From Taudactylus pleione (lineage: Eukaryota; Chordata; Amphibia; Anura; Myobatrachidae), in assembly GCA_031769625.1 (NCBI GenBank), contig JAUIMM010000636.1:6096501-6160500 (forward strand): 64,000 bases of DNA, written 5' to 3'. The notes under the pieces were generated by a model. That model ran no database searches. It saw nothing but the letters and a program-made list of their open reading frames with translations, and was not told the origin of the DNA. The translations under genes and the position numbers were made by a program. Shown here piece by piece: positions 1-10,330 of this stretch (within the stretch, counting starts at the first letter, position 1; every line of letters starts with the position of its first letter).

Positions 1-1272
1 GGAGCTCAAGCTTTAACTGTTTCGTGCCTGTTCTCAAACCATAAATATCCCTATGGACCTTGAAGAAAATGAGTTATCTAGGGAAGTCTACTATAACTAT
101 TGCTGGAGGATTAATGCTCAGAGAGAGATTGTAGTAACACTTTTAAAAGGAATACATTTTCCAATTAACCACTTAACTGACTCATTTTATTTTTTTTTGT
201 CAAAACCGCAAAGAAATTGTCGTCTTTTTTATTTTTATTTTTTTAAATTAAGTTTAAATAGTATTTTTAAAGTTATATTTTTAAATATTTTATTTAAAAA
301 AAAATAAATAAAAAAATATATATATATTTATTACACACTCCTAGTGGTACATTATGCACCCCCCCCCTCAACCCCTCTGTCCATAGGCCTCCACTGAAAT
401 TACATTTCCCACCTCTCATCAAAAATAGCCCCCACAGTGTAAAAAAATCCCCAGCAATATTAACACCCACCCTCCTAGTTGTAAAATGTCCCTGTGGGAG
501 AACCCAGACAAAAAAAAATATTTTAATGTTCATCATGTCCCCCCCTCCCCCCAAGTGCCAGTAGATGTCCCCACCCCCTCACTTCTTTGTTGCAGAGCGT
601 GGTGCAGGGGAAACTGATAGTCAGTCCCCCCTGTTGCAGCTGATCTCTGCACATGCAGACCCCATTGGACATGGACCTAATGTAGAATCCATGAACGGAA
701 ACTGAGCAGCATTGTATGGCATGTGTACATAAACCTCCACTGGAGCTGTCGCCAGCAAACAAATACATGGATAAGTGAGTCGCAGATTTGTACCTAACAA
801 ACCACTTGGCAGCATTGGTAGAGCTGGAAGTATGGCTCTCCTCTTTAAATATACATATAACCTTAACAACACTAAATAAAATAAGACTTTTAGGCCAAAC
901 AGTTCAGAAGAAGATCATGAAAAGTAAAAATAGAGATTTTTTTTATTCAAACACATTTTAAATAGCTGTAGCTTATTTTTGTCTACTCAAAACCTCGTGC
1001 TGATAGAGTAGACAGATTGGGAACTGTTCGCTTTTGAAGTTGGTTTAATTTTTGAAATCAGTGTCTGAAAAGAATCAATATCTGATGTGGTGTGTAGCTA
1101 GTCTCACTGTGCACCAGATGCTAATATCAGGAGATGTGAGACATACAGGTTGTAGTATAGTATCCTCGTGTGTACCCCAGCTCTGATTGTAACTAAAGGA
1201 GCTTATCCTGACAGATTACTGCTATATATCTGTTACATGTTTCCTGTTTTTTTGTTTCCCTACCTACTCAAG
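1..1272. other. RARS1 upstream intron, no recognised gene
   Basis: Non-coding sequence before the first RARS1 exon in the window. Positions 180-330 are very AT-rich, with poly-T and TA runs. Short C-runs occur near 360 and 540. The few small open frames have no recognisable domain and overlap low-complexity DNA. A pyrimidine-rich stretch just before 1273 ends in AG and serves as the splice acceptor of the next exon. I see no other structure here. Confidence 0.6.
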
Positions 1273-1445
1273 GTCCTGACTCCCGAGGAGTTGGTAGCTG
1301 CCCAGAGAGCTGTTGCTTTTGGATGTATTAAATATGCAGACTTGTCCCACAACAGGATGAATGACTATATCTTCTCATTTGACAAAATGTTGGATGATCG
1401 GGGAAACACAGCAGCTTATCTTCTGTATGCCTTTACCAGAATAAG
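1273..1445 (+). CDS. RARS1: Cytoplasmic arginyl-tRNA synthetase, third-from-last coding exon
   Basis: RARS1 charges tRNA-Arg with arginine in the cytosol and, in vertebrates, is part of the multi-aminoacyl-tRNA synthetase complex. This exon encodes the segment beginning VLTPEEL and running through [34 protein letters not shown] and FTRI, which is almost unchanged from other vertebrate RARS1 proteins. It covers the end of the catalytic domain, including a class I KMSK-equivalent region, and the start of the anticodon-binding helical domain. The acceptor is AG at 1271-1272 and the donor is the GT of GTACCT at 1446. The exon ends in phase 2, so the arginine codon AG|G is completed by the exon at 2011. 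The open frame extending past the donor to 1500 is intron read-through. The assignment rests on recognised family sequence and exact splice phase. Confidence 0.96.
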
Positions 1446-2010
1446 GTACCTGATGCATGAGGCAAATGATGAAATACAGTACTGCCTTTCATATCTGTGA
1501 AACTTATACCCAACATATTTACATAGATGGTGCAGATATAATTTACACTGTGTTCTATTTCATTCAGAGCTTAAAGTTGGCTACAGATGTGTCCTCATGC
1601 ATCTAGCCTGAATACACCACGCAGCACGACTTGCCTGGCGTGAGTTAGCCGCCAGGTCCCGTGCTACTCTTTTTTGCCAATAATGTGTCTAAGATGCGAT
1701 GTGAATAAGACGTACCAACAGACTGTGCTAAAAGATCCCCGGCGCTAGCAGAATCTCACTGGATCTGGCGCGCCGAAAGGGGCTTTCTAGCGCGACTGCA
1801 ACAAAGATGTATAAGGACACATCTGTAGTGCACATATAGATTAAGAATCTTACTATGAGATATATACTGCAGTGCAACAGGACAGTCCTCAGCCGGAGGA
1901 CCTCCTCGCTCTGCGCCAGGAAGGTTAAGTATATTGGGGGGGGGTCTTACTAGACTGTATGTAGTAAGACATATTCGATTCAGTTAATATGCAACATTAT
2001 TTTTTGCTAG
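1446..2010 (+). other. RARS1 intron (565 bp) containing a MITE
   Basis: Intron bounded by GTACCT and a T-rich tract ending TTGCTAG at 2010. Most of it is explained by the inverted-repeat element at about 1580-1830. A short GC-rich stretch near 1880-1915 and a run of G at 1936-1945 have no assigned function. Confidence 0.85.
1580..1830. mobile_element. MITE-like element with terminal inverted repeats
   Basis: The left end carries CTACAGATGTGTCCTCATGC (about 1581-1600). The right end carries its near reverse complement, ATAAGGACACATCTGTAG (about 1812-1829). The 250-bp length, absence of coding capacity and GC-rich interior fit a non-autonomous DNA transposon. I could not fix a target-site duplication, so family and exact borders are uncertain. 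Confidence 0.6.
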
Positions 2011-2258
2011 GTCTATAGCAAGGCTGGCAAACATCAGCGAAGAGGTTCTGCAAAAGGCTGCTCAGGAAACAGAGATCACTTTGCAGCACGAGAAGGAGTG
2101 GAAACTGGGCAAATGCATCCTGAGATTCCCTGAGATTCTGTTGAAGATCCTAGATGACCTCCTGCTACACACATTATGTGATTACCTCTATGAACTATCT
2201 ACCACCTTCACAGAGTTTTATGATAACTGCTACTGCGTTGAGAAGGACAGACAGACTG
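2011..2258 (+). CDS. RARS1: Cytoplasmic arginyl-tRNA synthetase, penultimate coding exon
   Basis: This exon continues RARS1 in frame. The first base completes the arginine codon from 1444-1445, then the protein reads [57 protein letters not shown] and [11 protein letters not shown]. This is the C-terminal anticodon-binding (DALR-type) helical bundle. The acceptor is the TTTTTTGCTAG ending at 2010. The donor is GTTAGT at 2259. The exon ends in phase 1, with the glycine codon completed at 14074. No stop or frameshift interrupts it, so the gene looks intact here despite the 11.8-kb repeat-filled intron that follows. The open frame recorded from 2081 is only the part after an internal methionine. 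Confidence 0.96.
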
Positions 2259-2667
2259 GTTAGTACATGATTGGAATCTATTATAAAATTATAGAAAATA
2301 TTCCAGAGTCTACCTGTACCATATTAACTTGAAACACATTTAAACTAGACAAAGTTTTCTTCCCAAATTGCCCAGTATGGACCCATTGTGGGAAAAACAT
2401 AGAATCATTTCTTTATAATTGTGAAAACAATATTAGTGTACTTGTCTAATTAAAAGTGTAGTGAAGCTTTAAAGAGTATCGAACACATTTGACTCCATAT
2501 ACAACTCACACTACGTGACTGTATGAGATGGAAACAGGAGCATACAGTTCTCTATCTGATTACCAAAGTACTATATGCAGTGATTAGTTAAGGCATTTCA
2601 AAGCCAAGTATTGATAATACTTTATTTCAGAATAAATAAATATTACAAATCTCACTAGAAAGCGCAC

Positions 2668-3667
2668 AAGGGTCATTCCATGGTAACTCACATTACAAAG
2701 TGACATATCAACACTTAGCATTTCATGTATACAGTTTTTTAAAGCATGACCAGTCTTATTATTTTCTCAAAATAACAATATTTCTGTGTAATCTAGACCA
2801 TGCAGCCTTTGAGGGAAAAGAAGACTCTCCACAAATCCTCTAAATATCGATATACTCAAAATAAATGTATCCCTCAAATTGGCGCAAGGTAGGTAGACAA
2901 TAAGGTCCTTACATCAAAGGAATTTCCTTTTAAGATTTCTTATGTGTTTCCCTTCTCCAGCGTTAAGATGAGTATTTTTCAGCCAATAGGAGTTCAGATT
3001 TCCTCCTCCCAAATGTGTACCTCAATCATTCAGACAGAGAACAGAGAAACAATATTGCCAGAAAAAGGACAACATTTATTAACACATTGCACTCACATAA
3101 AAATAAAGATAAAAAGCATATCACCACAAAGGGTAAATACAGGGGCCTTGGGTTGCTCCTCCGTCAGATGGATTTCCCAAATCGATTAGAGGCTGGAGGT
3201 TTGCAGATGTTTCCAGCCTCTAATCGATTTGGGAAATCCATCTGACGGAGGAGCAACCCAAGGCCCCTGTATTTACCCTTTGTGGTGATATGCTTTTTAT
3301 CTTTATTTCTATGTGAGTGCAATGTGTTAATAAATGTTGTCCTTTTTCTGGCAATATTGCACTATGTTTCTCTGTTCTCTGTCTGAATGATTGAGGTACA
3401 CATTTGGGAGGAGGAAATCTGAACTCCTATTGGCTGAAAAATCCTCATCTTAACGCTGGAGAAGGGAAACACATAAGAAATCTTAAACGGAAATTCCTTT
3501 GTTTGATGTAAGGACCTTATTGTATACCTACCTTGTGCCAATTTGAGGGATATACTTATTATTTTCTCAGTAAATAAAATTAATTTCACATAAATTCCTT
3601 TTACTGCATGCATATACGGTACCTGCTATGTCACTTTGCAATGTGAGTTACCATAGAAAGACCCATT
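2668..3667. mobile_element. 1-kb foldback palindrome element
   Basis: The two halves are long inverted copies of each other, with arms of about 490-500 bp around a small loop near 3197-3215. Matching outer ends are GGGTCATTCCATGGTAACTC (from 2671) and its inverse ending at about 3665. The innermost arms share CCAGCCTCTAATCGATTTGG in inverse orientation around 3183-3235. Small differences between arms show divergence after formation. Two overlapping + strand frames and one minus frame here are by-products of the palindrome. Without coding capacity it is best called a foldback or large MITE. Target duplications were not resolved. Confidence 0.85.
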
Positions 3668-4167
3668 TAATGAAATAACCTAGAAAAGTCCAGATTTAGT
3701 AGCAATATATAGAAAAGAGGCTATATGATTGGTGTTCAAAACCTGCAGCCCCTTGTATGGCACAAAATATAGAGTCTCCCTAAACTCTTAATATTCAACA
3801 CAACACAAATTATTGTGCCTCAAGGTGGCGCTGGAAATACATAGACAGTATTTAAATCAACGTATTAAGGCAAAAAAAGGGGTACTTAGTCCTTTGTATA
3901 GAAGCAAATTCTGACCATCACCCCTTTTCAGAGTTTCAACAATTCCTGACGATCGCCATGTGATACATACAAGAAAAATATATAACACAGAAAGGATTCC
4001 TTAATAATACTATAAACAATATTTGATAACAGTCCTATGGTAAAACGATGATAAGATGTTCTTGCAAGTTTGACGTATACAATGAAGCCATACCCGAACT
4101 CACATGCTATTGTGTGAGATTATTCTTATCTAGGTATCTTTATATTTCCACCCTTTAGGTTCCCACT

Positions 4168-4990
4168 TAACCCTGTATTCACTTAGTGAATACAGGGTTA
4201 TAAAAGAGAGTGAATACACTTAGTGAATACAGGGTTATAAAAGAGAGTGAATACACTTAGTGAATACAGGGTTATAAAAGAGTGAATACACTTAGTGAAT
4301 ACAGGGTTATAAAAGAGAGTGAATACACTTAGTGAATACAGGGTTATAAAAGAGTGAATACACTTAGTGAATACAGGGTTATAAAAGAGAGTGAATACAC
4401 TTAGTGAATACAGGGTTATAAAAGAGAGTGAATACACTTAGTGAATACAGGGTTATAAAAGAGTGAATACACTTAGTGAATACAGGGTTATAAAAGAGAG
4501 TGAATACACTTAGTGAATACAGGGTTATAAAAGAGAGTGTATACACTTAGTGAATACAGGGTTATAAAAGAGAGTGTATACACTTAGTGAATACAGGGTT
4601 ATAAAAGAGTGAATACACTTAGTGAATACAGGGTTATAAAAGAGAGTGAATACACTTAGTGAATACACTTAGTGAATACAGGGTTATAAAAGAGAGTGAA
4701 TACACTTAGTGAATACAGGGTTATAAAAGAGAGTGAATACACTTAGTGAATACAGGGTTATAAAAGAGAGTGAATACACTTAGTGAATACAGGGTTATAA
4801 AAGAGAGTGAATACACTTAGTGAATACAGGGTTATAAAAGAGAGTGAATACACTTAGTGAATACAGGGTTATAAAAGAGTGAATACACTTAGTGAATACA
4901 GGGTTATAAAAGAGAGTGAATACACTTAGTGAATACAGGGTTATAAAAGAGTGAATACACTTAGTGAATACAGGGTTATAAAAGAGAGTG
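4168..4990. repeat. Tandem array of 35/37-bp units
   Basis: About 22 copies of a unit containing TGAATACACTTAGTGAATAC followed by AGGGTTATAAAAGAG. Units alternate between 37 bp (ending GAGAG) and 35 bp (ending GAG), with a few point variants such as GTGTATAC near 4530-4570 and one partial extra unit near 4655-4670. The array starts with a 33-bp perfect palindrome (4168-4200) made from one unit and its inverse. Mixed 35+37 spacing totals 72 bp, which keeps minus-strand frames open by arithmetic; these are not genes. Confidence 0.95.
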
Positions 4991-5300
4991 AAATATTGCG
5001 TACCCAACTCACATTTGGTGTACGCTGTAGCTGCTCATAAAGGTTTCTTTATGTGTCTCAGTGTTCTTTTAGGTTATCACCATGCATGATTCATCCTCAT
5101 ACAAAAGGAGTAGAATGTATGACTGATGATAATTTTTAATGAACAAATATAAAACAAACTGCAGCACATAAAGGATTTTCCAGGTAGTAGTAATAAAGAG
5201 GGTGATAACCTGATGTAGAAGAATCAGTGGAGCCCGGAATCCACTGCCTCATGCAGGAAATATACCTGTCAATACTGTCCAAAAGCAAAGGTTCCCTGTG

Positions 5301-5341
5301 ACCAACGCGTTTCGATCTCCTTCTGCAGATCTTTTTCAAGG
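5301..5341 (-). other. GAAACGCGT motif of possible ribozyme or retroelement origin
   Basis: Read on the minus strand, this contains CTTGAAAAAGATCTGCAGAA followed by GGAGATCGAAACGCGTTGG. A CTGNNGA...GAAAC arrangement resembles the core order of hammerhead ribozymes found in Penelope-like elements. However, the middle stem is weak and one core base differs. The assignment is tentative; it may be only a conserved element end. Confidence 0.3.
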
Positions 5342-6005
5342 TATAGGGAACAACACACATTTTGGCACTTTAAATACCCTGTGTCATTAATTAAGATATT
5401 AACCTAATTGACAAACCTGTCCAATGTATACAAATATACAGTATCATATGTAAATGGAATAAAGTTCTTATAATCCACATTCCGGGGTGAGATCTTGTGA
5501 GCTGATTTCCTGTTTCCTGTAGCCACTCCCGGCACTAACTCCTCCGGGAATAGCATTTTCCGGTTCTACACGTGAATTCTTCCCCGCTGTGTCCCACATG
5601 GGCGCTCGCCGCAGCACACTCTTGGAACCTCCGTGCCGCGACCACGCGACCTCTGGTAATCACCAAGGCGGGCACAGCGCGGGCCTTCCGTGTAATTAGA
5701 TCTAATAACAGTACGGCAACTATCGCCAGGAAGGAACTGATAATCATATGTAAATATAAAACTGGCGGTCTGAACCAAGATTTTGAAGTAAAATGGTTCT
5801 TATAATATAATGTATATCCAGCGCCACCTTGAGGCACAATAATTTGTGTTGTGCAGAATCAGTAGCAGCTCAGCCCTCTCAATTCTGCACTAGTCACAGA
5901 TGACATGAATATAAAAATAATAATAGAGAGGGCTCATGGGGCAGTATGTCATCAAATACAATAGCACTTTGGATTAAAAAGCCAAATTCAGTTTATCTAC
6001 ATTAA

Positions 6006-6783
6006 GGGCCATATTCAATTTGAAGCGAAAAGTCCGTTGCCAGACTTTTCGGCGTCATCGGAGGTTTTCAGGTCGAAAACTTATCACGCTCGTTCCCGCG
6101 TATCCCCGTATTCAATTCCAAATCGGCGAAAACGGGACCCGACGAAATCGAAATAAGCGAAAAGTGCTGTCATTTTTGGTGAAATCAGCCTGACACCTCC
6201 CAAAAGATGCTCTGACATGGGGGTTCACTATGGGTACCCCCGAATAGCCCTGCTGAAGGTATTTGGGGGCTTTAAAAGGTCTCAATAGCTGGTTTTTAGG
6301 GTCTTTGAGAAAGTGGTGAAGTATAGCATTTACCACTGTTTTTTTTGAAAAATAAGTAGTTCCATCAAATTTAGGGTACATGAAAATGAGTCGAAGCATA
6401 TTTAAAAATCGCTAAAGTCAAGCATTAAAACACGCACCTTCAGCATTCACCTTACATCAAAAAAACACCTCCCCCATACTTGCAGACCCCCCCAAAGGCT
6501 ATTTCGCTAGTTTTTGAATTTGTACCCCCACTTTGAACTTTTTCGGGGGTGTACAAAGGGTGCAGAGTGGTTTCTGCACCCCAAAACCGCTATTCTGCAC
6601 TTTTTTCCGCCGGGTAATCATAGGCAAAACTTTTTCACCTATTACATTGCATTGCATTTTCAAACCAGCGAAAATACGCTACAATTGAATATGGGGATAA
6701 GTGAGAAAATGCGAAAATGACGTCATCGGCGAAAAAGTTTTTTATTCAATTTAGGCTTTTCCCAGCCTAATTGAATATGGCCC
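6006..6783. mobile_element. 778-bp MITE with TAA target duplication
   Basis: The left terminus is GGGCCATATTCAATT and the right terminus is its inverse, AATTGAATATGGCCC. TAA lies on both sides (6003-6005 and 6784-6786). The 3-bp TWA-type duplication and subterminal inverted repeats fit a PIF/Harbinger-type non-autonomous element, inferred from ends only. The interior has no recognisable protein; open frames at 6112-6399 (minus) and 6514-6720 (plus) lack any motif. Confidence 0.8.
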
Positions 6784-6785
6784 TA

Positions 6786-7069
6786 AGCTGGGCATACAAT
6801 GGAGAGATGTCAGACCGATTTGCCGTAACGAAAAAACGCCTACATCGCTTAATGTGTACAGACGATTGCAATCTCCCCTGATCGCTAGCGACGGTTGCTA
6901 GGTTTGATATGCTGCACATCAAACCTAGTGATTACGCTGTAGTAAGGACGGAACAGTGATAGTTCCATCGTTCATTAACTTATTCTAGTGTGTACAGGCA
7001 ATCTCCGTTCAAGAGCGTTCGTTCCGATGTCGGAACGAATACCCGTTGATCAAGCGTGTACCCAGCTTT
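6786..7069. mobile_element. Short MITE abutting the previous one
   Basis: The ends are AGCTGGGCATACAATGG on the left and the inverse-like CGTGTACCCAGCTTTA on the right, about 280 bp apart. An internal hairpin (about 6899-6929) has arms CTAGGTTTGAT and ATCAAACCTAG. It directly follows the TAA of the 6006-6783 element, so one probably inserted at the border of the other. Confidence 0.7.
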
Positions 7070-7435
7070 AGTCACATCAAACCATGAAAACCGATTCTTT
7101 AAAACTACAAGCTGTATTATCAAATGGTCAACCATCTGCAAACTGAATGCCAGGGACCCACTCTGGGTATTTCCATAAAACATGGATCAAAGTTTGCATT
7201 GTGTGAATCTTCAGTGATTTTTTTTTTTGGACGAGTCATTGGGGTAATGTATATTTACTAAGAAGCGAGTTGTCAAAACCACCAATCATTGTCTGCTTTG
7301 GCTGATCGCTTTAAAATGGCAATATAATTAAATGCTAAACCGGTTTGGTTTAGCATTTATTTCTATTGCCTTTTTAAAACAGCTTGCCCACCTGGTTCTT
7401 AATTTTTGCCATATATAAAAGCCTCATTATTTATT
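7070..7435. other. Intron sequence with a perfect hairpin
   Basis: AT-rich intron DNA with no gene. It holds a perfect 13-bp inverted repeat at about 7329-7359 (arms TAAATGCTAAACC and its inverse, small loop). Function unknown. Confidence 0.5.
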
Positions 7436-8494
7436 TGGGACAAATTAACTGCTCGGATACCTGATCTTTCACTCCCGTCCCCGGTATTTTCTATCAAAGC
7501 AATAGCAAAATGTATTCCTAATCTTACTGTTTCGGTTTGGTTAAATTGAGAGATCTTGTGGAGGGTAGTTTATTCCTTTCGTTGTCCCATCTGCAATCCT
7601 GTTTTCCTTGCCTGCGACAGAGTTATTCCTCTATATGCAGATCCGCCATTGGTACCAGAAAATGTCTGGTTCGGGTGGCTCGATTCGCGCTCCTCCCCAA
7701 AACGCTTTTTTCTCAATTGCATAGGGGCAGGTCTAGAGGTGGAGTTTCATTTTGGTATAAATTTCTTATTGGGCTGTGCCCTTCTGATAAATCCGCAGCA
7801 CAGTTATGATGGGAGACAGATTTAGCCCACCCCATTTCTCTTTCTCAATGGGAATTTATCTATTCTACTACTTTCCGAATGTCCCGGTGCTTGAACCATA
7901 CTGAAATGCAAGTCAAGTTTTTAAATAGACTTTATTTAACACCAGATAAACTGCATTGTTGTTGGTGCTCATCTTCGAAATTCTGTTGGCGTAATTGTGG
8001 TGAAGTGGGCCATAGTTATCATGTATTTTGGACTTGTCCTCTCCTACACGTACTTATTGGCTAGATGTATTTTCTTTAATTTAGAAGGTTCTAGGGTTAT
8101 CTCCATCTCCCTCCCCGACCTTGGCTCTATTACTTATATACTCTGCCTCCATTCCATCGCACAAACTATATATACTTGGGCATATTTGTATTGCAGCTGC
8201 CCTGCGCTTGACCAATGCTGGAAACAGCCTCTTCCTCCTCCAATTTTAAGGTGCTCTATAAGGTCCATTTAAATTTTTTGATGGAAACGGAATCCATGCC
8301 ATACTCTACTTCTGCTTCCTCTCTGATAATGAAGTGCATGGCTCTGCATGAATGCGTAACTGATGGAGAGGCTGCTGTTTTTCTGTCCAAACAGTCTTTG
8401 TCGGACTCTTTACAATTTCTGAGTGAACCTTCCATTTCTAGTTAGTTTGGTTTTGGATGTTATGTCAATCTGTTATATGTATTTATTTTTATTT
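7436..8494 (+). pseudogene. 5'-truncated L1-like LINE: end of ORF2
   Basis: This is the C-terminal end of an L1/Tx1-type ORF2, which normally encodes endonuclease and reverse transcriptase. Across shifting frames the translation shows the usual post-RT landmarks: an RHW-type stretch near 7640, then SQWEFIYS, QVKFLNRLYLTPDKLH (about 7908-7955) and CGEVGHSYHVFWTCPLL, where a cysteine/histidine-rich CxxC-like segment precedes a conserved tryptophan. Frameshifts between 7700 and 8450 make it dead. The catalytic RT and endonuclease parts are missing, as expected from 5' truncation. The 3' untranslated tail resumes at 13362 on the far side of the DIRS insertion. Confidence 0.7.
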
Positions 8495-8566
8495 TTCTTC
8501 ATCAAGGCTGGGGGACACTGGACTATGGGGTTGTAGATGGGACTGCAAGGAGCTGGCACTTAACAA
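8495..8566 (+). repeat. DIRS left inverted terminal repeat, outer part
   Basis: Matches the inverse of 13240-13310. The inner continuation, CTCCTCCCCTCTGCAACCCC and ATGACTGCAGT, appears at 9428-9458 after the foldback insertion. It pairs with 13185-13225. Confidence 0.88.
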
Positions 8567-9398
8567 AACTCAGCAAAGGTATAGAACTAACAAGTGGTTC
8601 TGACACAGGCGCTGCTAAGGGCAGTGATTCTGAAGCAGCTGAAGTGGTTGAGGCTAGTCAGACCTCACATTACATATATGAAAATAAAAATAAAATTGAA
8701 CAGCACTTTAGATGTTAAGAATGTAATGGATCAAGTGCAAATACACATTTATTATAAATATAACAAATAATATAAATTAGGAACATGTAAATACATAAAA
8801 GCCTCTCTATATTTGGCAAATTGCAGATTAGTGGCACATGGATTGTACAGGTGATAGTCAACTGTACAATCCATGTGGCACTAGTCTGCAATTTGCCAAA
8901 TATAGAGAGGCTGTTATAGGAAAGGTGTTTTCTTTATTATTAATATAAACCCCAGATGCTGACGGATTTATCATTTCTATTATGAAACTGTTACTAATAC
9001 TCATGTTGATATAGAAAGAGACTTAAAATTTCATAAAATCATTCCTCAGTGGGAGCCTAAAGTATCTCTCTATATCAGCATGAGTATTAGTAACAGTTTC
9101 ATAATAGAAATGATAAATCCGTCAGCATCTGGGGATTATATTAAAGAAAACACCTTTTCCTATAACAGCCTCTCTATATTTGGCAAATTGCAGACTAGTG
9201 CCACATGGATTGTACAGTTGACTATCACCTGTACAATCCATGTGCCACTAATCTGCAATTTGCCAAATATAGAGAGGCTTTTATGTATTTACATGTTCCT
9301 AATTTATATTATTTGTTATATTTATAATAAATGTGTATTTGCACTTAATCCATTCCATTTTTAGCATCTATAGTGCTGTTCAATTTTATTTTTATTTT
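8567..9398. mobile_element. 832-bp foldback: palindrome containing hairpins in each arm
   Basis: Positions 8678-9398 form a long palindrome. The arms are about 335-340 bp and the loop is about 45 bp near 9020-9063. Each arm contains its own 118-bp hairpin (8798-8916 and 9161-9279) with CCTCTCTATATTTGGCAAAT and its inverse at the ends. About 110 bp of non-palindromic sequence lies only on the left. The insert is flanked by CACTTAACAA at 8557-8566 and 9399-9408, consistent with a target duplication of up to 10 bp inside the DIRS repeat. The one-sided extension recalls the layout of the Penelope-like element at 19818-27456. No protein is recognised. Confidence 0.85.
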
Positions 9399-9408
9399 CA
9401 CTTAACAA

Positions 9409-10330
9409 TAATAACTTTTAATCAAAACTCCTCCCCTCTGCAACCCCATGACTGCAGTGTAGTTTAAGTGCCTGAGGAGTAAGGCACGTTTTTAGGAGGG
9501 CTGCTGAGCAGCCCTTTTCTAGCATAAGGCTTATTTTATTTTATTTGTAATTTTGAAAAAAAATGTACTTGGGTACTGTGCGCTGTTTAAAGCAGCGCAC
9601 AGTTAAAGTACAGCGGCTGCGGGAGCCGCATCTTGCGCGGCGCCGCAGCAGAGTAGGGGGTGCGCTAACCAGCGGCATCCCCCATAGCACTCCGGTCTCA
9701 TCAGAGACTGCCTGGGCCCAGGGACAATGCTCACAAGCCACAAGCTCCTCTCCTCTTCTGGATTTAGCCCCCAAGGAAGTATTTATTGTTCTTGCCTGTC
9801 TGGGAATTTGACAGTGCATTTTTTTTTTTTGTTGGACTACCTACGTCCACAGGTTAGCGCAACTGCGTGGCAGATATGACTGACAAATCGAAGCCTGCCA
9901 AGGTCCAAACCTCTACTATGGTGATAATTTTACGTGTTCCCAATGTCATGTAGAATTTCCATGTGGACAGTTGGACTCCGGGACGCTGTGAGTGAACTAT
10001 CAGGCGGGGCCTAGTTGTGCGCAGGCGTCAGGTGGTGCCGCATTAGCCTCGGATGAACTGGCGTGGACTCAGACTATAGGTCTGTCGCTCTCCGACTTGG
10101 TGAAACTCAGGGTTCGTCAGAGGGAATAACAGGCTCAGGTGGCTGCTGCGCCTGTCCCTTTCATGCATTCGCCACCCGCAGCCGGGGTGGTCACCCACCT
10201 GGTGCCCGATCTACCTTGACTTCGTACCATGGAGCACTCAGCAGCGGGATTCAAGAAGTTTTATATGGAATGGTTCTTTGAGGATACTAAGCTCCGCACT
10301 GATCATAAGCGTCTTCCTTCATCCAGGGGA
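9409..10330 (+). other. DIRS left region and remnant gag
   Basis: After the inner left terminal repeat (9409-9465) comes a GC-rich leader with a hairpin at about 9577-9601 (arms TGTGCGCTG and its inverse). A decayed first reading frame beginning near MTDKSKPAK (about 9876) follows. It is too broken to define domains; I call it gag only from position. Overlapping small frames on both strands at 9541-9819 are chance. Confidence 0.45.

Larger units (their letters stand above)
3799..5853. mobile_element. 2-kb element with terminal inverted repeats and internal tandem array
   Basis: The left end (3799-3837) and right end (5813-5853) carry the same inverted sequence of about 39 bp, including TTATTGTGCCTCAAGGTGGC and GCGCTGGA. 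Between them lie a short unique stretch, a roughly 820-bp tandem array (4168-4990) and a unique right part. I recognise no protein. The right part carries, on the minus strand, a CTTGAAAAA...GAAACGCG motif at 5301-5341. A GAAACG motif also occurs at the inner end of the Penelope-like inverted repeat at about 25840-25866, so this may be a non-autonomous Penelope relative. A cut-and-paste MITE is the alternative. Confidence 0.65.

Noticed and set aside
523..872. Two overlapping minus-strand frames near 523-872
   Set aside because: Short, mutually overlapping, no domain, inside an intron of RARS1.
1446..1500. Read-through of the first RARS1 exon to a stop at 1500
   Set aside because: The donor GTACCT at 1446 joins in phase to the exon at 2011, giving the conserved protein; the extension is intron.
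3015..3245. Frames in the 1-kb palindrome
   Set aside because: Both strands give mirror-image peptides because of the palindrome; no homology recognised.
4168..4990. Possible CRISPR array (regular short repeats)
   Set aside because: Units are directly adjacent with no unique spacers, in a eukaryotic intron. It is a plain tandem repeat.
4198..5007. Two minus-strand frames with a repeated LYSLSVFTLFYNPVFTKC-type unit
   Set aside because: Direct translation of the 35/37-bp tandem array. A 72-bp super-period keeps the frame open; no gene features.
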